Notes: a model not told the origin generated them from the letters alone. Counted from the stretch's first letter, positions 1 to 9,347 are shown. The stretch: DNA of 64,000 nucleotides from Flavobacterium sp. W4I14 (GCA_030817875.1 JAUSZU010000001.1:372001-436000), one strand, 5' to 3'. Numbers and translations: made by a program.

Positions 1-1
1 T

Positions 2-562
2 CTTGGCGGTGCCACAGCAGTTGCATTGGTGAGTATTTTGATGTTTACTCATATTGGTGATAATAACTACCAGATATACCGGTTACGCACCGCCTTAAAT
101 CCTGAAGATGCCTCTCTAAATGTTAGGCTTATCAATCAAAACGATCTGAAAAGTTATATGGAAAGCCGGCCTTTTGGTGGCGGACTTGGAAGTTTGGGGT
201 ATAACGGCATACTCTATAATGGTGGTACTTATCTTTCTACCTTTCCGCCAGATAGCTTATTTGTAAAAATATGGGCCATGTATGGCGTTGTGGGCCTTAC
301 AATATGGTTTTCCATCATGATGTTTATTTTGGGAAAATGCTGTGGCATTACCTGGTCAATCCGCGATAAAGATTTACGGATCAAGCTGGTTGCGCTCACA
401 GCAGGCTTTGGCGGCGTATTGTTTTGCAGTTACGGAAATGAAGTGCTCAATACCATGCCCACGGCCATAGTAGTATACCTTTCCTGGGTTTTTATATATA
501 ATGCTCGGGAAATGGATAGACCGATTGCCGAACCTGAAGAATTAAACTATTTAACTGCTTAA
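2..562 (+). CDS. O-antigen polymerase/ligase-like membrane protein, C-terminal part
   Basis: The frame is open to the left edge, so the start lies outside the window; 186 residues are visible. What remains is a hydrophilic loop rich in glycine (GGGLGSLGYNG), then a hydrophobic segment (VVGLTIWFSIMMFIL), a short basic loop and two more membrane segments ending near VYLSWVFIYNA. This matches the C-terminal end of Wzy/ligase-type proteins, which join or polymerise lipid-linked repeat units at the outer face of the inner membrane. The neighbours are glycosyltransferases, which supports the call. The conserved core is missing from view, so another multi-spanning polysaccharide protein is possible. 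It is the first visible member of a rightward operon. Confidence 0.6.
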   Translation, partial: LGGATAVALVSILMFTHIGDNNYQIYRLRTALNPEDASLNVRLINQNDLKSYMESRPFGGGLGSLGYNGILYNGGTYLSTFPPDSLFVKIWAMYGVVGLTIWFSIMMFILGKCCGITWSIRDKDLRIKLVALTAGFGGVLFCSYGNEVLNTMPTAIVVYLSWVFIYNAREMDRPIAEPEELNYLTA

Positions 563-563
563 T

Positions 564-668
564 ATGCCATTTGAATTTTTTGTTTTACCCGGATTGATAT
601 GTTTTACCTATGCTTTTTATAAAGCATTGGGAAATGCTAAAAAAACACAAACCCGCCATGATCAATAA
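564..668 (+). CDS. Small membrane peptide (34 aa), possible
   Basis: An ATG one base after the upstream stop opens a 34-codon frame. It encodes a hydrophobic stretch (FFVLPGLICFTYAFYKAL) followed by a basic tail (KK...RHDQ). Its stop TAA (666-668) overlaps the ATG at 658 that best starts the next glycosyltransferase, an arrangement typical of translational coupling. The alternative reading of this DNA, as a longer N-terminus of the glycosyltransferase, gives a less convincing peptide. No family is recognised. A single-pass helper of the polymerase or transferase is only a guess. Confidence 0.4.
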   Translation: MPFEFFVLPGLICFTYAFYKALGNAKKTQTRHDQ

Positions 669-1824
669 CCTCCTTAACCTGTTTTGGTTGCTGCTTCAGG
701 TTTTAACAGGATACAATCTGGTGCTTCCATTGTTAATGGTTGTCTTCTCTGTTTTTGTGCGTAACAGGATAAAAAAACCGTTGCTTAAGCAAACACCCGA
801 TTATGCAATTATTGTAACCGCTTACGAACAAACAGATTATCTGCAACAGGTTGTTAAATCTTTGCTCGATCTTAACTACAGTAACTACATGATTTATATC
901 GTTGCAGATAATTGTTCAGCAGCCGTATTAACATTCAATTCTAACCGTGTACTGGTTTTAAGGCCTCCACATACGCTCGCCAGTAACGTAAAATCCCATG
1001 ATTATGCGATTAAACACTTCACGAGAGCGCACGATATTATTACCATCATCGATAGTGATAATCTGGTGCATCCTGAATATATTAATGAGCTAAACCAATA
1101 TTTCGACCAGGGCTTTGAAGCGGTACAGGGATTAAGGGCAGCGAAAAATCTGAACAGTACTTATGCCTGCCTGGATGCGGCGAGAGATCTTTATTATCAT
1201 TTTTATGACGGCGAGCTGCTGTTTAAACTTGGCTCATCGGCAACATTAGCGGGATCGGGAATGGCATTTAAAGCCGATTTGTACCGTGAATCTATTGCGG
1301 CGCTTGATTTTCATGGTGCCGGATTCGATAAGGTGGTTCAGGCAGGCATTCTGCTTTCAGGAAGAAGAATCGCATTTGCAAAAAATGCGGTTGTATATGA
1401 CGAAAAAACAGTTAATTCTGCTCAGCTTGTTAATCAACGCGCCCGGTGGATCAATACATGGTTCCGTTTCTGCGGTTATGGATTAAAAATTATTGGTAAG
1501 GGAATAAAAAGGATGAATTTAAACCAGTTGCTTTTTGGCATTATTCTGCTCAGGCCGCCTTTATTTATTTTTCTTATTCTATCGGTGTTTTTCCTGATGA
1601 TCAATTTGTTAACAGGAAGTGTAGCCGCGGTTTACTGGATCCTTGCGATTTTTAGCTTTCTAATCAGTTTTTTAATTGCCTTGCTCAGACAGCCAACTGA
1701 TGCCCGCATCTACAGGTCACTGGCAGGTATTCCAAAATTTATTTATTACCAGGTAGTTTCACTTATTTACGCCAGAAGTGCGAATAAGCGATCGGTAGCT
1801 ACCAAACATATTATTCAACCCTAA
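658..1824 (+). CDS. Membrane-bound processive-type glycosyltransferase, family GT2
   Basis: A 388-residue protein (from the ATG at 658) with the layout of cellulose/hyaluronan-synthase-like GT2 enzymes: a membrane anchor at the N-terminus, a GT-A catalytic domain, then at least two membrane helices (about residues 290-345). The metal-binding DSD lies near residue 132 and the acceptor-site motif QRARW near residue 260. It would transfer a sugar from a nucleotide donor on the cytoplasmic face and may assist export. An in-frame ATG at 610 would add 16 residues, but that stretch overlaps the small upstream gene in another frame. Donor and linkage cannot be read from sequence. Confidence 0.85.
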   Translation: MINNLLNLFWLLLQVLTGYNLVLPLLMVVFSVFVRNRIKKPLLKQTPDYAIIVTAYEQTDYLQQVVKSLLDLNYSNYMIYIVADNCSAAVLTFNSNRVLVLRPPHTLASNVKSHDYAIKHFTRAHDIITIIDSDNLVHPEYINELNQYFDQGFEAVQGLRAAKNLNSTYACLDAARDLYYHFYDGELLFKLGSSATLAGSGMAFKADLYRESIAALDFHGAGFDKVVQAGILLSGRRIAFAKNAVVYDEKTVNSAQLVNQRARWINTWFRFCGYGLKIIGKGIKRMNLNQLLFGIILLRPPLFIFLILSVFFLMINLLTGSVAAVYWILAIFSFLISFLIALLRQPTDARIYRSLAGIPKFIYYQVVSLIYARSANKRSVATKHIIQP

Positions 1825-1835
1825 TCATCAGCAAT

Positions 1836-3035
1836 TTGGAAAACTTAGATATTATCGTTGTCGGTCAGCAAGGCTGGGATACCAAAATAGGGAGTAATTG
1901 CAAAGACATTGCCGTAGAGTTTTCGGCCAATAACCGTGTTTTATATGTAAACCCTTCACTCGATCGGATTACAAAATGGCGTAACGGTAAAAACAAAGAG
2001 GTTATTGAAAAACTTGATGTTATTTCGGGCAGGAAAAACGGTCTCGAAAAAGTTAATGAAAAATTATATGTTTTAAATTGCGATTGCCTGTTAGAATCCA
2101 TTAACTTCTTACCGCCAGGGCAAATTTATAACTACCTCAACAGGCTAAATAATGAAAGGTTGTTTAAGGCCATTAAAAAAGTAACTGATAGTTTATCCTT
2201 CAAAAACGATGTGCTGTTTAATGATAGCGACATGTTCAGAAGTTTCTTTCTGAAGCACTTGTTAAAACCAAAATTGAGTATCTATTACTCACGCGATAAT
2301 ATGCTCGCTACAGATTATTATAAAAAACACGGGGCCTATATGGAACCTAAAATAATTGCCCAAAGCGATTTATGTTTTGCCAACTCTGCCTATCTGGAGC
2401 GTTATTGCCAAAAATATAACCCCAATTCGTACAATGTAGGGCAGGGTTGTGATTTTATGGCTTTCGATGGATTTGTTCCTGGTAGCGGGCAAAAAAAGTT
2501 AGCGCATATCGCACATCCAAGGATTGGCTATGTTGGCGTATTAACCGCTGCCAGGCTCGATATTTCACTCATTGCGAATATCGCTGTTTCTAAACCAGAG
2601 TGGAATGTTGTACTGGTTGGGCCCGAAGATACCAGCTTTCAGGATAGTGACTTACACCAGTTGCCAAACGTTCATTTTTTAGGGGCGAAGCCTGTAACTG
2701 AGCTGCCTGGTTTTATTGATGAATTCGATATCTGCATTAATCCTCAGTTGGTTAATGCGCTTACTATTGGTAACTACCCAAGAAAAATTGATGAATACCT
2801 TGCATTTGGAAAACCAACAATTGCCACCAAAACTGATGCGATGGAGCCATTTTGCGATTATGTGCTTTTGGCGAATGATGCTGAAGGTTATTGCAATGGT
2901 ATAGCAGAACTTTTGAAAGAAGAAGATAGCGTTTTGATGGATAAAAGAAAGGCTTTTGCCAGGTCGCATACCTGGAAAAATTCTGTTGGGATGATGTACC
3001 AGTTTATGAAAAAAGTTAATCCCGTTACTCTATGA
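1836..3035 (+). CDS. Glycosyltransferase, GT4/TuaH-like
   Basis: A 399-residue cytoplasmic protein with GT-B architecture. The N-terminus (IIVVGQQGWDTKIGSN) resembles TuaH-type enzymes. The C-terminal half has the GT4 pattern: a new Rossmann start IGYVGVL, the strand VVLVGPED, and the donor-binding region with KIDEYLAFGKPTIAT where GT4 enzymes carry their E-x7-E-like motif. The only usable start is TTG at 1836: no in-frame ATG occurs until well inside the domain, and a stop precedes it closely. It overlaps the next gene by four bases (ATGA), so the two are translationally coupled. It probably adds one residue to the polysaccharide repeat unit. Confidence 0.8.
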   Translation: MENLDIIVVGQQGWDTKIGSNCKDIAVEFSANNRVLYVNPSLDRITKWRNGKNKEVIEKLDVISGRKNGLEKVNEKLYVLNCDCLLESINFLPPGQIYNYLNRLNNERLFKAIKKVTDSLSFKNDVLFNDSDMFRSFFLKHLLKPKLSIYYSRDNMLATDYYKKHGAYMEPKIIAQSDLCFANSAYLERYCQKYNPNSYNVGQGCDFMAFDGFVPGSGQKKLAHIAHPRIGYVGVLTAARLDISLIANIAVSKPEWNVVLVGPEDTSFQDSDLHQLPNVHFLGAKPVTELPGFIDEFDICINPQLVNALTIGNYPRKIDEYLAFGKPTIATKTDAMEPFCDYVLLANDAEGYCNGIAELLKEEDSVLMDKRKAFARSHTWKNSVGMMYQFMKKVNPVTL

Positions 3036-3898
3036 GGGTTGCTCACATTATAATGGCTTATAAAAACCCCAGGCAATTGGGCATGATGATTAAGGCCATG
3101 GCACATCCCGAGTTCGATTTTTATATACACTTAGACAAGAAAATTGCCATATCTGGTTTCCAGCATTTACAAGATCTGCCTAATGTTTATTTCATCGTTA
3201 ATCGCACCGTTTGCAATTGGGGTGGTTTTCAATTTGTTCAGGCCATTTTAAGGTCTTTGGAAGAGATTCTGCATAAAGGAATGACTTATGATTTTTATAA
3301 CCTGCTTAGTGCACAGGATTATCCTATTAAACCTGTTGAGGTAATTGCCGATTTTTTTAGGCAGAATATCGGCAAGAGTTTTGTGTCTTACGATATGGAA
3401 GCGAATGAGAAATGGTGGGGCCATGCCCGGTCGCGGTTTGAAAGTTACCATTTTACTGATTTTAAATTTAGAGGTAAATACCTGCTGCAGCGTGCCGTTA
3501 ACTGTGTTTTGCCTAAAAGAAAGTTTCCATTGCCGGCAAAGTTGTATGGAACCTGCATTTCCAGTTGGTGGTCAATCTCCTCGGCATGTGCGGCATATCT
3601 CACCAGCTACATCAAAGATCAGCCCCGGTTAATGCGTTTTATGAAGTATACCTGGGCAGCAGATGAGTTTTTTATCGCAACCCTGTTAATGGATTCGCCA
3701 TATAAAAATACCATTGTGAATGATAATCTCCGTATGATTACATGGGATGAAAATCTTCCGAATCCTTTAATTTTAAAGTCAGCAGATTTTGCAGGTATCC
3801 GCAGTTCCGAAAAATTATTTGCACGTAAGTTTGATACCGATATCGATCCGGAGATTCTCTCGCAGATTGATGAAAAAATCCTGATAAATGTTCAGTAA
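3032..3898 (+). CDS. GT14 family beta-glycosyltransferase (Branch/core-2-like)
   Basis: A 288-residue protein opening with VAHIIMAYKNPRQLGMMIKAM and IHLDKK, followed by DFYNLLSAQDYPIKP and later WWSISSACAAYL and the acidic WAADEFFIATLLM. These are hallmarks of the GT14 Branch family (beta-1,6-GlcNAc- or xylosyltransferase relatives). Bacterial members act in the cytoplasm on extracellular polysaccharide or lipopolysaccharide precursors. The ATG overlaps the stop of the upstream GT4 gene by four bases. The sugar transferred cannot be predicted. Confidence 0.85.
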   Translation: MRVAHIIMAYKNPRQLGMMIKAMAHPEFDFYIHLDKKIAISGFQHLQDLPNVYFIVNRTVCNWGGFQFVQAILRSLEEILHKGMTYDFYNLLSAQDYPIKPVEVIADFFRQNIGKSFVSYDMEANEKWWGHARSRFESYHFTDFKFRGKYLLQRAVNCVLPKRKFPLPAKLYGTCISSWWSISSACAAYLTSYIKDQPRLMRFMKYTWAADEFFIATLLMDSPYKNTIVNDNLRMITWDENLPNPLILKSADFAGIRSSEKLFARKFDTDIDPEILSQIDEKILINVQ

Positions 3899-3958
3899 AA
3901 AAATAAAAACAGCCTTTACGAAAAATGGCGTTTTAGATCAAATATCAGATCAAACATT

Positions 3959-5053
3959 ATGAAACATAGATTTTTAGTGTTGGATATGTTCAGGGGAGTC
4001 TTCGCATCCCTTGTCGTACTCTACCACATGAGTGCTTTTTCTGCTACCCCAATACTAAACAACAGCTTTGTTATGAATGCTGATATGTTTGTAGATTTTT
4101 TCTTTGTGCTCAGTGGATTTGTTATTTGTTACTCCTATCAGCGGATTGATACTATTGCAGCATTAAAATTATTTTTAACCAAAAGAATCAGGAGGTTATA
4201 TCCGCTGCATCTATTGATGCTGTTAATTTTCCTGGCGATAGAAGGGGTAAAACTAGGTTTGGTTAACCATATCAAGATCAATAACTTTCTTGATAACTCG
4301 GTGATTACCTTTTTTTATTCCTTATTTCTGATCAATTCGATCAAGCTGCCCCATGTGCACGATGTAAGCTGGAACCTGGTAAGCTGGTCTATAAGTGCTG
4401 AGGTGATCAGTTATTTATTATTTGCCATTAGCTGCTACCTAACGAGTAAGCAGAAGATAATTGTTTCAAAACCAATAGTTTATTTATTAATTGCTCTTTT
4501 TGCTGCGGTATTGCTATACACTATAACAGGCTCCTTTAAGCTTGATTGCACTTATGATTTTGGTTTTTTAAGAGGATTAATAGGTTTTTTCGTCGGCGCA
4601 TGCTGTCTGTATTGCTTTAAATACCTGCATCAGGCATTTTCTCAACTCAGGCATTCGCTATTTAGCGTGATGGAATTAGGCGCACTGCTTTTAATTGGCG
4701 TGGTGATTGTTTGTGGCCAGGTACTAAAACATTACGGCTTCGTTTACGAAATCGTGTTTTTTATCTCGATAATGGTATTTGCATTCGAAAAAGGATGGGT
4801 TTCCAGATCCATAATCAAAATTGATCTGCTTAAAAAACTAGGTAAATATTCCTATTCCATATACATGGTACATACACTGTTTATCAGTATGTTCAATGTG
4901 ATTTTTATCAGGCTTTTTAAATTGCCGGAAGAAGCATATGCCTACTTGTTTATCCCGAATTGTATCGTAATTTACTATGCTGCAAGGTGGACTTATCAGC
5001 ACATCGAAATGAGATTTCAGTATAAATCGAAGAAAAAGGTTACTGCTGATTGA
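3959..5053 (+). CDS. Acyltransferase family 3 (OafA/ExoZ-like)
   Basis: A 364-residue polytopic membrane protein of the acyltransferase-3 family. The N-terminal signature LDMFRGVFASLVVLYHMSAF carries the catalytic histidine (about residue 23) and the conserved FRG arginine, followed by VDFFFVLSGFVI. About ten hydrophobic segments follow, and the protein ends in a basic tail. Such proteins move acetyl or other acyl groups across the inner membrane onto sugars of O-antigen or exopolysaccharide. It is the last gene of the rightward group. Its stop (5051-5053) abuts the stop of the convergent gene, leaving no room for a terminator between them. Confidence 0.9.
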   Translation: MKHRFLVLDMFRGVFASLVVLYHMSAFSATPILNNSFVMNADMFVDFFFVLSGFVICYSYQRIDTIAALKLFLTKRIRRLYPLHLLMLLIFLAIEGVKLGLVNHIKINNFLDNSVITFFYSLFLINSIKLPHVHDVSWNLVSWSISAEVISYLLFAISCYLTSKQKIIVSKPIVYLLIALFAAVLLYTITGSFKLDCTYDFGFLRGLIGFFVGACCLYCFKYLHQAFSQLRHSLFSVMELGALLLIGVVIVCGQVLKHYGFVYEIVFFISIMVFAFEKGWVSRSIIKIDLLKKLGKYSYSIYMVHTLFISMFNVIFIRLFKLPEEAYAYLFIPNCIVIYYAARWTYQHIEMRFQYKSKKKVTAD

Positions 5054-5848
5054 TTATTTTAAGCTTTTCATGGTAAGAATGTCCAAATTATATTTAATCT
5101 GGCGGTAACTATCGCGCAATACCTTGATTAATATGTTGGGACGGTGTTTCCAATTGGTCCTTTGCATGGTGCTTGGCTCACTAACTGAATTGCGTTGTAA
5201 CAACAGGTTGGCGAAATCTTTATAGAACAATCCTTTTCCTTTATTTTGGATAAAGGATATACACATTTTATACTCTGTTAGATCACCTTTTATTCCTTCA
5301 GGATACCGGCCGAATTTTTCAAAAAAGTTAGATCTCCTTAAATGCGGGTGATCGGTATAAAGATAGATCTTTGAATAATCGAAGCCCATTGTAGGGACAT
5401 ACATTTCATCAAAATCATCATTAAAGGGTTTAAGATAGGGATATGCGTAGTAAGCGTAAAATTTTACAATATCAATTTGCGCATCATTGGCCATGGCACT
5501 CAGGGCCGAAGCCAGCTTTTCGCCAAAAAGTGCACTGGGCTCAAAATCTTCCTGCAGGTATAAGGTATAAGGCCTGCTTACTGCATCCTGCCCTTTGTTC
5601 AGGTTGTTGCCCAGCCCGCGATTTGTTTCCGTTCCGATCAATCTGAAGCCATAAACCTGGCTTAGTTGCATTAACCGATTACGGATGATGGACTTGCTGC
5701 CATCATCTGATACCACAATTTCTCCGAAATTACAACCAGTATCTTTTAATTTACCTAAAAGGTTCTCTAGCGAGTCTGGTCGGTTATAATGGGTAATCAG
5801 TAGTGATATTTCCGGGAAGTTAAGTGCTTTCATAAAAGGCTTATTCAT
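5054..5848 (-). CDS. Glycosyltransferase, family GT2
   Basis: A soluble GT2 enzyme: SLLITHYNRPDSLENLL, then EIVVSDDGS (nucleotide-sugar binding), NRGLGNNLNKG and the DxD-equivalent LQEDFEP. The preferred start is the ATG at 5848, which overlaps the upstream stop by eight bases (ATGAATAA) and gives 264 residues. A more upstream ATG at 5869 would add seven residues and lie deeper inside the neighbour. It is the last gene of the leftward flippase operon. Donor and acceptor are unknown. Confidence 0.85.
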   Translation of the reverse strand: MNKPFMKALNFPEISLLITHYNRPDSLENLLGKLKDTGCNFGEIVVSDDGSKSIIRNRLMQLSQVYGFRLIGTETNRGLGNNLNKGQDAVSRPYTLYLQEDFEPSALFGEKLASALSAMANDAQIDIVKFYAYYAYPYLKPFNDDFDEMYVPTMGFDYSKIYLYTDHPHLRRSNFFEKFGRYPEGIKGDLTEYKMCISFIQNKGKGLFYKDFANLLLQRNSVSEPSTMQRTNWKHRPNILIKVLRDSYRQIKYNLDILTMKSLK

Positions 5849-6704
5849 TTTTACTTGTCTTCGTATCATGCGCCGGGTGCGCGCGCAATAGGCTGGTAAG
5901 GTTGCTAAACTCTAATTTTAACCTCGAAAGCAGTGCAGCTGCAAAATCACCATCACGTTGTAGGGTACGCGGAGCGGTCCATGCTCTTGCGCGATTGGTG
6001 CGCACCGGCAATATTTTTCCGAATTTCATCAGGTCAAAACATAATCTGCCATCGTCACCTCTGGTATTGTGCATAATATAGCCAGCCTGTAATCCAAAGG
6101 ACTTAACATAACCCATGCTGATGCCAAAGGCATTTAAATAAGGCCGTTTTACCTGCCGGAGTTCTGCAGCAAGATCTTTCAGTTTTTCAAGAATAAAAAG
6201 TTTCCAACGCGAAAAACCGGCTTCGGGGATAAACGAATACCTGCCATATACGCAGGCGGTGCCAGGTATCGTAAGCTTTTCCATCATATCATCAACCCAG
6301 TTGGCAGGGTACACACAATCGGCATCTGCCAGCAAAATGTATTCGCCATTTGCACGTTCCATTCCCATTTGCCTTGCCGGACCACAGCCTTGAATCTCCT
6401 GAAAATAGCTTGTAATGTTCAGGTTATCAAGTGTTTGTTGTGTCCTGTCGGTGGAGTTGTTGTTAACCACAATAATCTCCAGCGGATAAGCTGTAACGAG
6501 ATTGGACAGGCTTGAAATATTACGGAGTATATTCAGTTCTTCGTTCCATGCAGCGATTAAAATCGTAACTACGGGCTTAGCACTTTGTAATTTACTTAGT
6601 TTAGTGTTAATTCCCTGGAAAAAAGATGGCGGTACCTCATTAATGCTTTTAAAAGCAAACTCGTATTGATTCAGCCATTCGGGTACTGAAAATATCGTTT
6701 TCAT
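5841..6704 (-). CDS. Glycosyltransferase, family GT2
   Basis: A 287-residue GT2 protein. The catalytic domain starts after about 45 residues with VVTILIAAWNEELNILRNI, continues with IIVVNNNSTDRTQQ, GCGPARQMGMERANGEYILLADADCVYP (DAD metal site) and a GDDGRLCFDLM region typical of the acceptor side. No membrane anchor is evident. It lies 14 bases downstream of the flippase gene and overlaps the next GT2 gene, so it belongs to the same operon and probably builds the same repeat unit. Confidence 0.88.
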   Translation of the reverse strand: MKTIFSVPEWLNQYEFAFKSINEVPPSFFQGINTKLSKLQSAKPVVTILIAAWNEELNILRNISSLSNLVTAYPLEIIVVNNNSTDRTQQTLDNLNITSYFQEIQGCGPARQMGMERANGEYILLADADCVYPANWVDDMMEKLTIPGTACVYGRYSFIPEAGFSRWKLFILEKLKDLAAELRQVKRPYLNAFGISMGYVKSFGLQAGYIMHNTRGDDGRLCFDLMKFGKILPVRTNRARAWTAPRTLQRDGDFAAALLSRLKLEFSNLTSLLRAHPAHDTKTSKNE

Positions 6705-6718
6705 GGTTAACAGATTTT

Positions 6719-8074
6719 TTAATTTGAAATTGTACCAGAAGTTTTGAATCCATTGGATATAAATTTTTTAATCTCTCTAAAACTCAGGATGTAACTATGA
6801 AAGATTGAAAAGTTCTGGTATCCTTTATTGATATAATGATAAGAGATAATGATGCCTATCAAAGTAGGGAAGAAGGTGCCAACAACAAGTCCATATATAT
6901 TTCCGAAAAAATACACCCCGGCAAAGTCTGATATCACATTTATGATTACCATTACAATCACTTTATATAAATTGATTTGTGGTTTGTGTATCGCATCAAG
7001 GGTAACGCTCATAAAGCGGTCGGCAGGGGAGAGCAGGGCGATTGTGGCGCTAATTCTAAAGATATTTACTGCAATCTCACCTGCTTCGGTGCCATTGTAC
7101 TTTCCACCACCGATAATGGCAAGCGCATAACCTGCAAATATGTAGGTGCCCAGTAAAAATGGGATAAGGCCAATTGTAATAATGCCAATATACTTGCTCA
7201 TGGTGGATATGAGTTTGGCCTTGTTATTCTTATTGTAAGCACTTGATAAGGCCGGCATTGCTGTTGCAACGAAACTTCTTAAAGGAATTTCTACAACTTC
7301 CATCAGCCTGCGCCCCAGGTTGTAAACAGCCAAAACAGATGGTCCAAGCATAAAATTGATAACGAAAGTATCGGTAACCCCAAACAAGCTTGAGCTTATG
7401 GAGGTACCCACCGTGTATTTTCCGAAATCGAAAATTTCTTTTGTACAGGCTTTAGTGCGTTTGGCATAAAAGGTTATACCAGACCAGCCTAACATGATGC
7501 ACAAAACACTGGTTGCTGCTCCTGCTAAAATGTTAATATACATCAGGTTGTATAGGTTGTTCTGTTTTGTGAATATCAGAAAACCCAGGCATAGAATAAG
7601 GAAAGCAACCTGAAACACCCTAATGTACATTAAACGGCCAAAACGCAGGTCGCCCTGTGCAATGCACATCGTTACAATCATAGGGAGGGATGACAATAGG
7701 TTGATGGAATAAAACTTCGCAAAATAGATCAGGCTTTCATCTTTAATCAGAAAAGCGATAAAAATAAGGGGAATGTTAAGTAGTAAGAGGATAATTGTGG
7801 TTGCGGTGGCTATAAACCAGGTTGATCCGATAACTTCCTGTCCTCTTGAGGGTGAAGTGCCAGCATAAAATTTTACAAAAGCGGTAGATAAAAAACCTTG
7901 CCTGAAGGTATCAAGAAAGGATAACATGGATTGAAAGAAAAACCAGATCCCGATTTCCTTTATTGATAAGGAACGGTATAGTATCGCAGTGAACAAAAAC
8001 GTTAACACCGACATGCCGCCGGTACCCATTAATGATAGAAAATGTATATTTTTTAGTTTCTGTACAAATTTCAT
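6719..8074 (-). CDS. Wzx-type oligosaccharide flippase (MOP superfamily)
   Basis: A 451-residue, strongly hydrophobic protein with about 12-14 membrane segments and the loop pattern of the polysaccharide transport branch of the MOP superfamily (for example FGKYTVGTSISSSLFGVTD and VYNLGRRLMEVVEIP). It would flip undecaprenyl-linked repeat units from the cytoplasmic to the periplasmic face for the polymerase. The start codon follows the stop of the CgeB-like gene with no gap (8075/8074), and the next GT2 gene starts 14 bases after its stop. No mutation is visible. Confidence 0.88.
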   Translation of the reverse strand: MKFVQKLKNIHFLSLMGTGGMSVLTFLFTAILYRSLSIKEIGIWFFFQSMLSFLDTFRQGFLSTAFVKFYAGTSPSRGQEVIGSTWFIATATTIILLLLNIPLIFIAFLIKDESLIYFAKFYSINLLSSLPMIVTMCIAQGDLRFGRLMYIRVFQVAFLILCLGFLIFTKQNNLYNLMYINILAGAATSVLCIMLGWSGITFYAKRTKACTKEIFDFGKYTVGTSISSSLFGVTDTFVINFMLGPSVLAVYNLGRRLMEVVEIPLRSFVATAMPALSSAYNKNNKAKLISTMSKYIGIITIGLIPFLLGTYIFAGYALAIIGGGKYNGTEAGEIAVNIFRISATIALLSPADRFMSVTLDAIHKPQINLYKVIVMVIINVISDFAGVYFFGNIYGLVVGTFFPTLIGIIISYHYINKGYQNFSIFHSYILSFREIKKFISNGFKTSGTISN

Positions 8075-9169
8075 TTATAGTGGATTATTCATTCTCTGGC
8101 TAAAGGCTGTCTGGTTATCTGCTGATATAGTGTTGATGACGCTTGTTTTCGGGTTGTCAAAACTTTCGATAAATATCCGTTCAATCCACCTGTTTAGATT
8201 AAATGCTGCTTGGCGAGGCAGGCAAGCGTCGTCTTCTATAAATCCTGCAGGTAGCTTAATATTTTCAATATCGATTATGGCAATCTGCCTGGGGTCATAA
8301 ATGCTGTCTTTAACTATCCATTTATTTGTTGTGATAACTTTTTTGCCTGAGCCTAAAGCATCCAGTACCCGCATAGCCATGCCCGATTGTTTTGTGTTAC
8401 TCACATCGATAATGGTTTTTGAACCGGAAAGATTGGCGATATAATCAGTCCTTGACATTTTTCTGAACTTGATCAGTTTCCAATCGATCTTAACGCCTTT
8501 TAGCCGCTCAATAATGAAATACCTGATGGGCATATAAAAGTGAAATTTAACGGAGTAATTATGCGTTTTTGCAAACGCCATAAACTTTAGCAAACCTTGG
8601 TAACGTTCAGGAAGATAAGAACCAAAATAAAACAAATCATACTTAAAATCCCCACCGTTGGGTTTTTCACCAAGTTCCTTTATTTCATCGGTGTAAAAGG
8701 TGGGCGAATATTTCAGTTGCGCATGGTCTTCAACATCTTTATAATCGAAAGATAACTTTACGTCGAACTCCGGAAGAATATTGTACTGTAGTGTAAGGTT
8801 AATGAAAGGGCTGTTAGTATTAGAATCCCACTGGTAATTAATAAGTTTGAGGCCGGGGTTAAGCGCCTTAATTTTTTTAACAAACCATAATGGCATTTTA
8901 AAACCCCTGATCACCAAAAAGTAGTCGAATTTTTTATCGATAATTTTGGCTAATATTTTTCTGTAATGAAATTCCTGGTAAGCCTCCAAACGGGAGGGGC
9001 TTAACCGGTTGATAATGCCATATACAATGCTGGTATCCCTTTCAGGAAAGTAATTGACCTTTGCACCATAATTATCCTCAAGTTTATCAATTAACTGCTG
9101 GTGATAGTAGTAAAATTTTACGCCGATGTAAAGTATGTTCTTGTGCTGTAATTCAGGTCGGGTTATCAC
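8075..9169 (-). CDS. CgeB-like putative glycosyltransferase
   Basis: A 364-residue soluble protein with GT-B-like organisation. The first half includes ILYIGVKFYYYHQQL and FDYFLVIRGFKMPLWFV. The second half has YDLFYFGSYLPERYQGLLKF, and SGMAMRVLDALGSGKKVITTN, which corresponds to the donor-binding C-terminal motif of CgeB/GT1-like enzymes. It heads the leftward operon with the flippase and two GT2 genes and has its own copy of the shared promoter (9301-9336). Near the C-terminus the stretch ACLPRQA is encoded by a short GC-rich imperfect palindrome (about 8209-8230) unlike the surrounding codons. Function beyond sugar transfer is not clear. Confidence 0.6.
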   Translation of the reverse strand: MITRPELQHKNILYIGVKFYYYHQQLIDKLEDNYGAKVNYFPERDTSIVYGIINRLSPSRLEAYQEFHYRKILAKIIDKKFDYFLVIRGFKMPLWFVKKIKALNPGLKLINYQWDSNTNSPFINLTLQYNILPEFDVKLSFDYKDVEDHAQLKYSPTFYTDEIKELGEKPNGGDFKYDLFYFGSYLPERYQGLLKFMAFAKTHNYSVKFHFYMPIRYFIIERLKGVKIDWKLIKFRKMSRTDYIANLSGSKTIIDVSNTKQSGMAMRVLDALGSGKKVITTNKWIVKDSIYDPRQIAIIDIENIKLPAGFIEDDACLPRQAAFNLNRWIERIFIESFDNPKTSVINTISADNQTAFSQRMNNPL

Positions 9170-9300
9170 TTGATCGTTTGTATTATAATGTACAGTGTTG
9201 AATTGAATTGCCTCAACATCTGGTTGTTGGCCGTTTAAGATGAACTTATTTTTTTGCTAATTTCTTCTCAGCTGTTATTTTTATCAATAAATAACCAGCT

Positions 9301-9347
9301 GCAAGGTATATACAATGGCTAGTTAAGGCAATAGCCCTTTTCTACCA
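9301..9347 (-). promoter_or_regulatory. Shared island promoter, copy upstream of the CgeB-like/flippase operon
   Basis: On the minus strand GGCTATT (9336-9330), preceded by AAAG, is followed after exactly 21 nt by the -7-like element TACCTTGC (9308-9301). A degenerate second half-site (9341-9347 on the plus strand, TCTACCA) lies 11 bp away. The same layout occurs at five other units in the window. The leader to the start codon at 9169 is about 130 nt. Confidence 0.6.
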
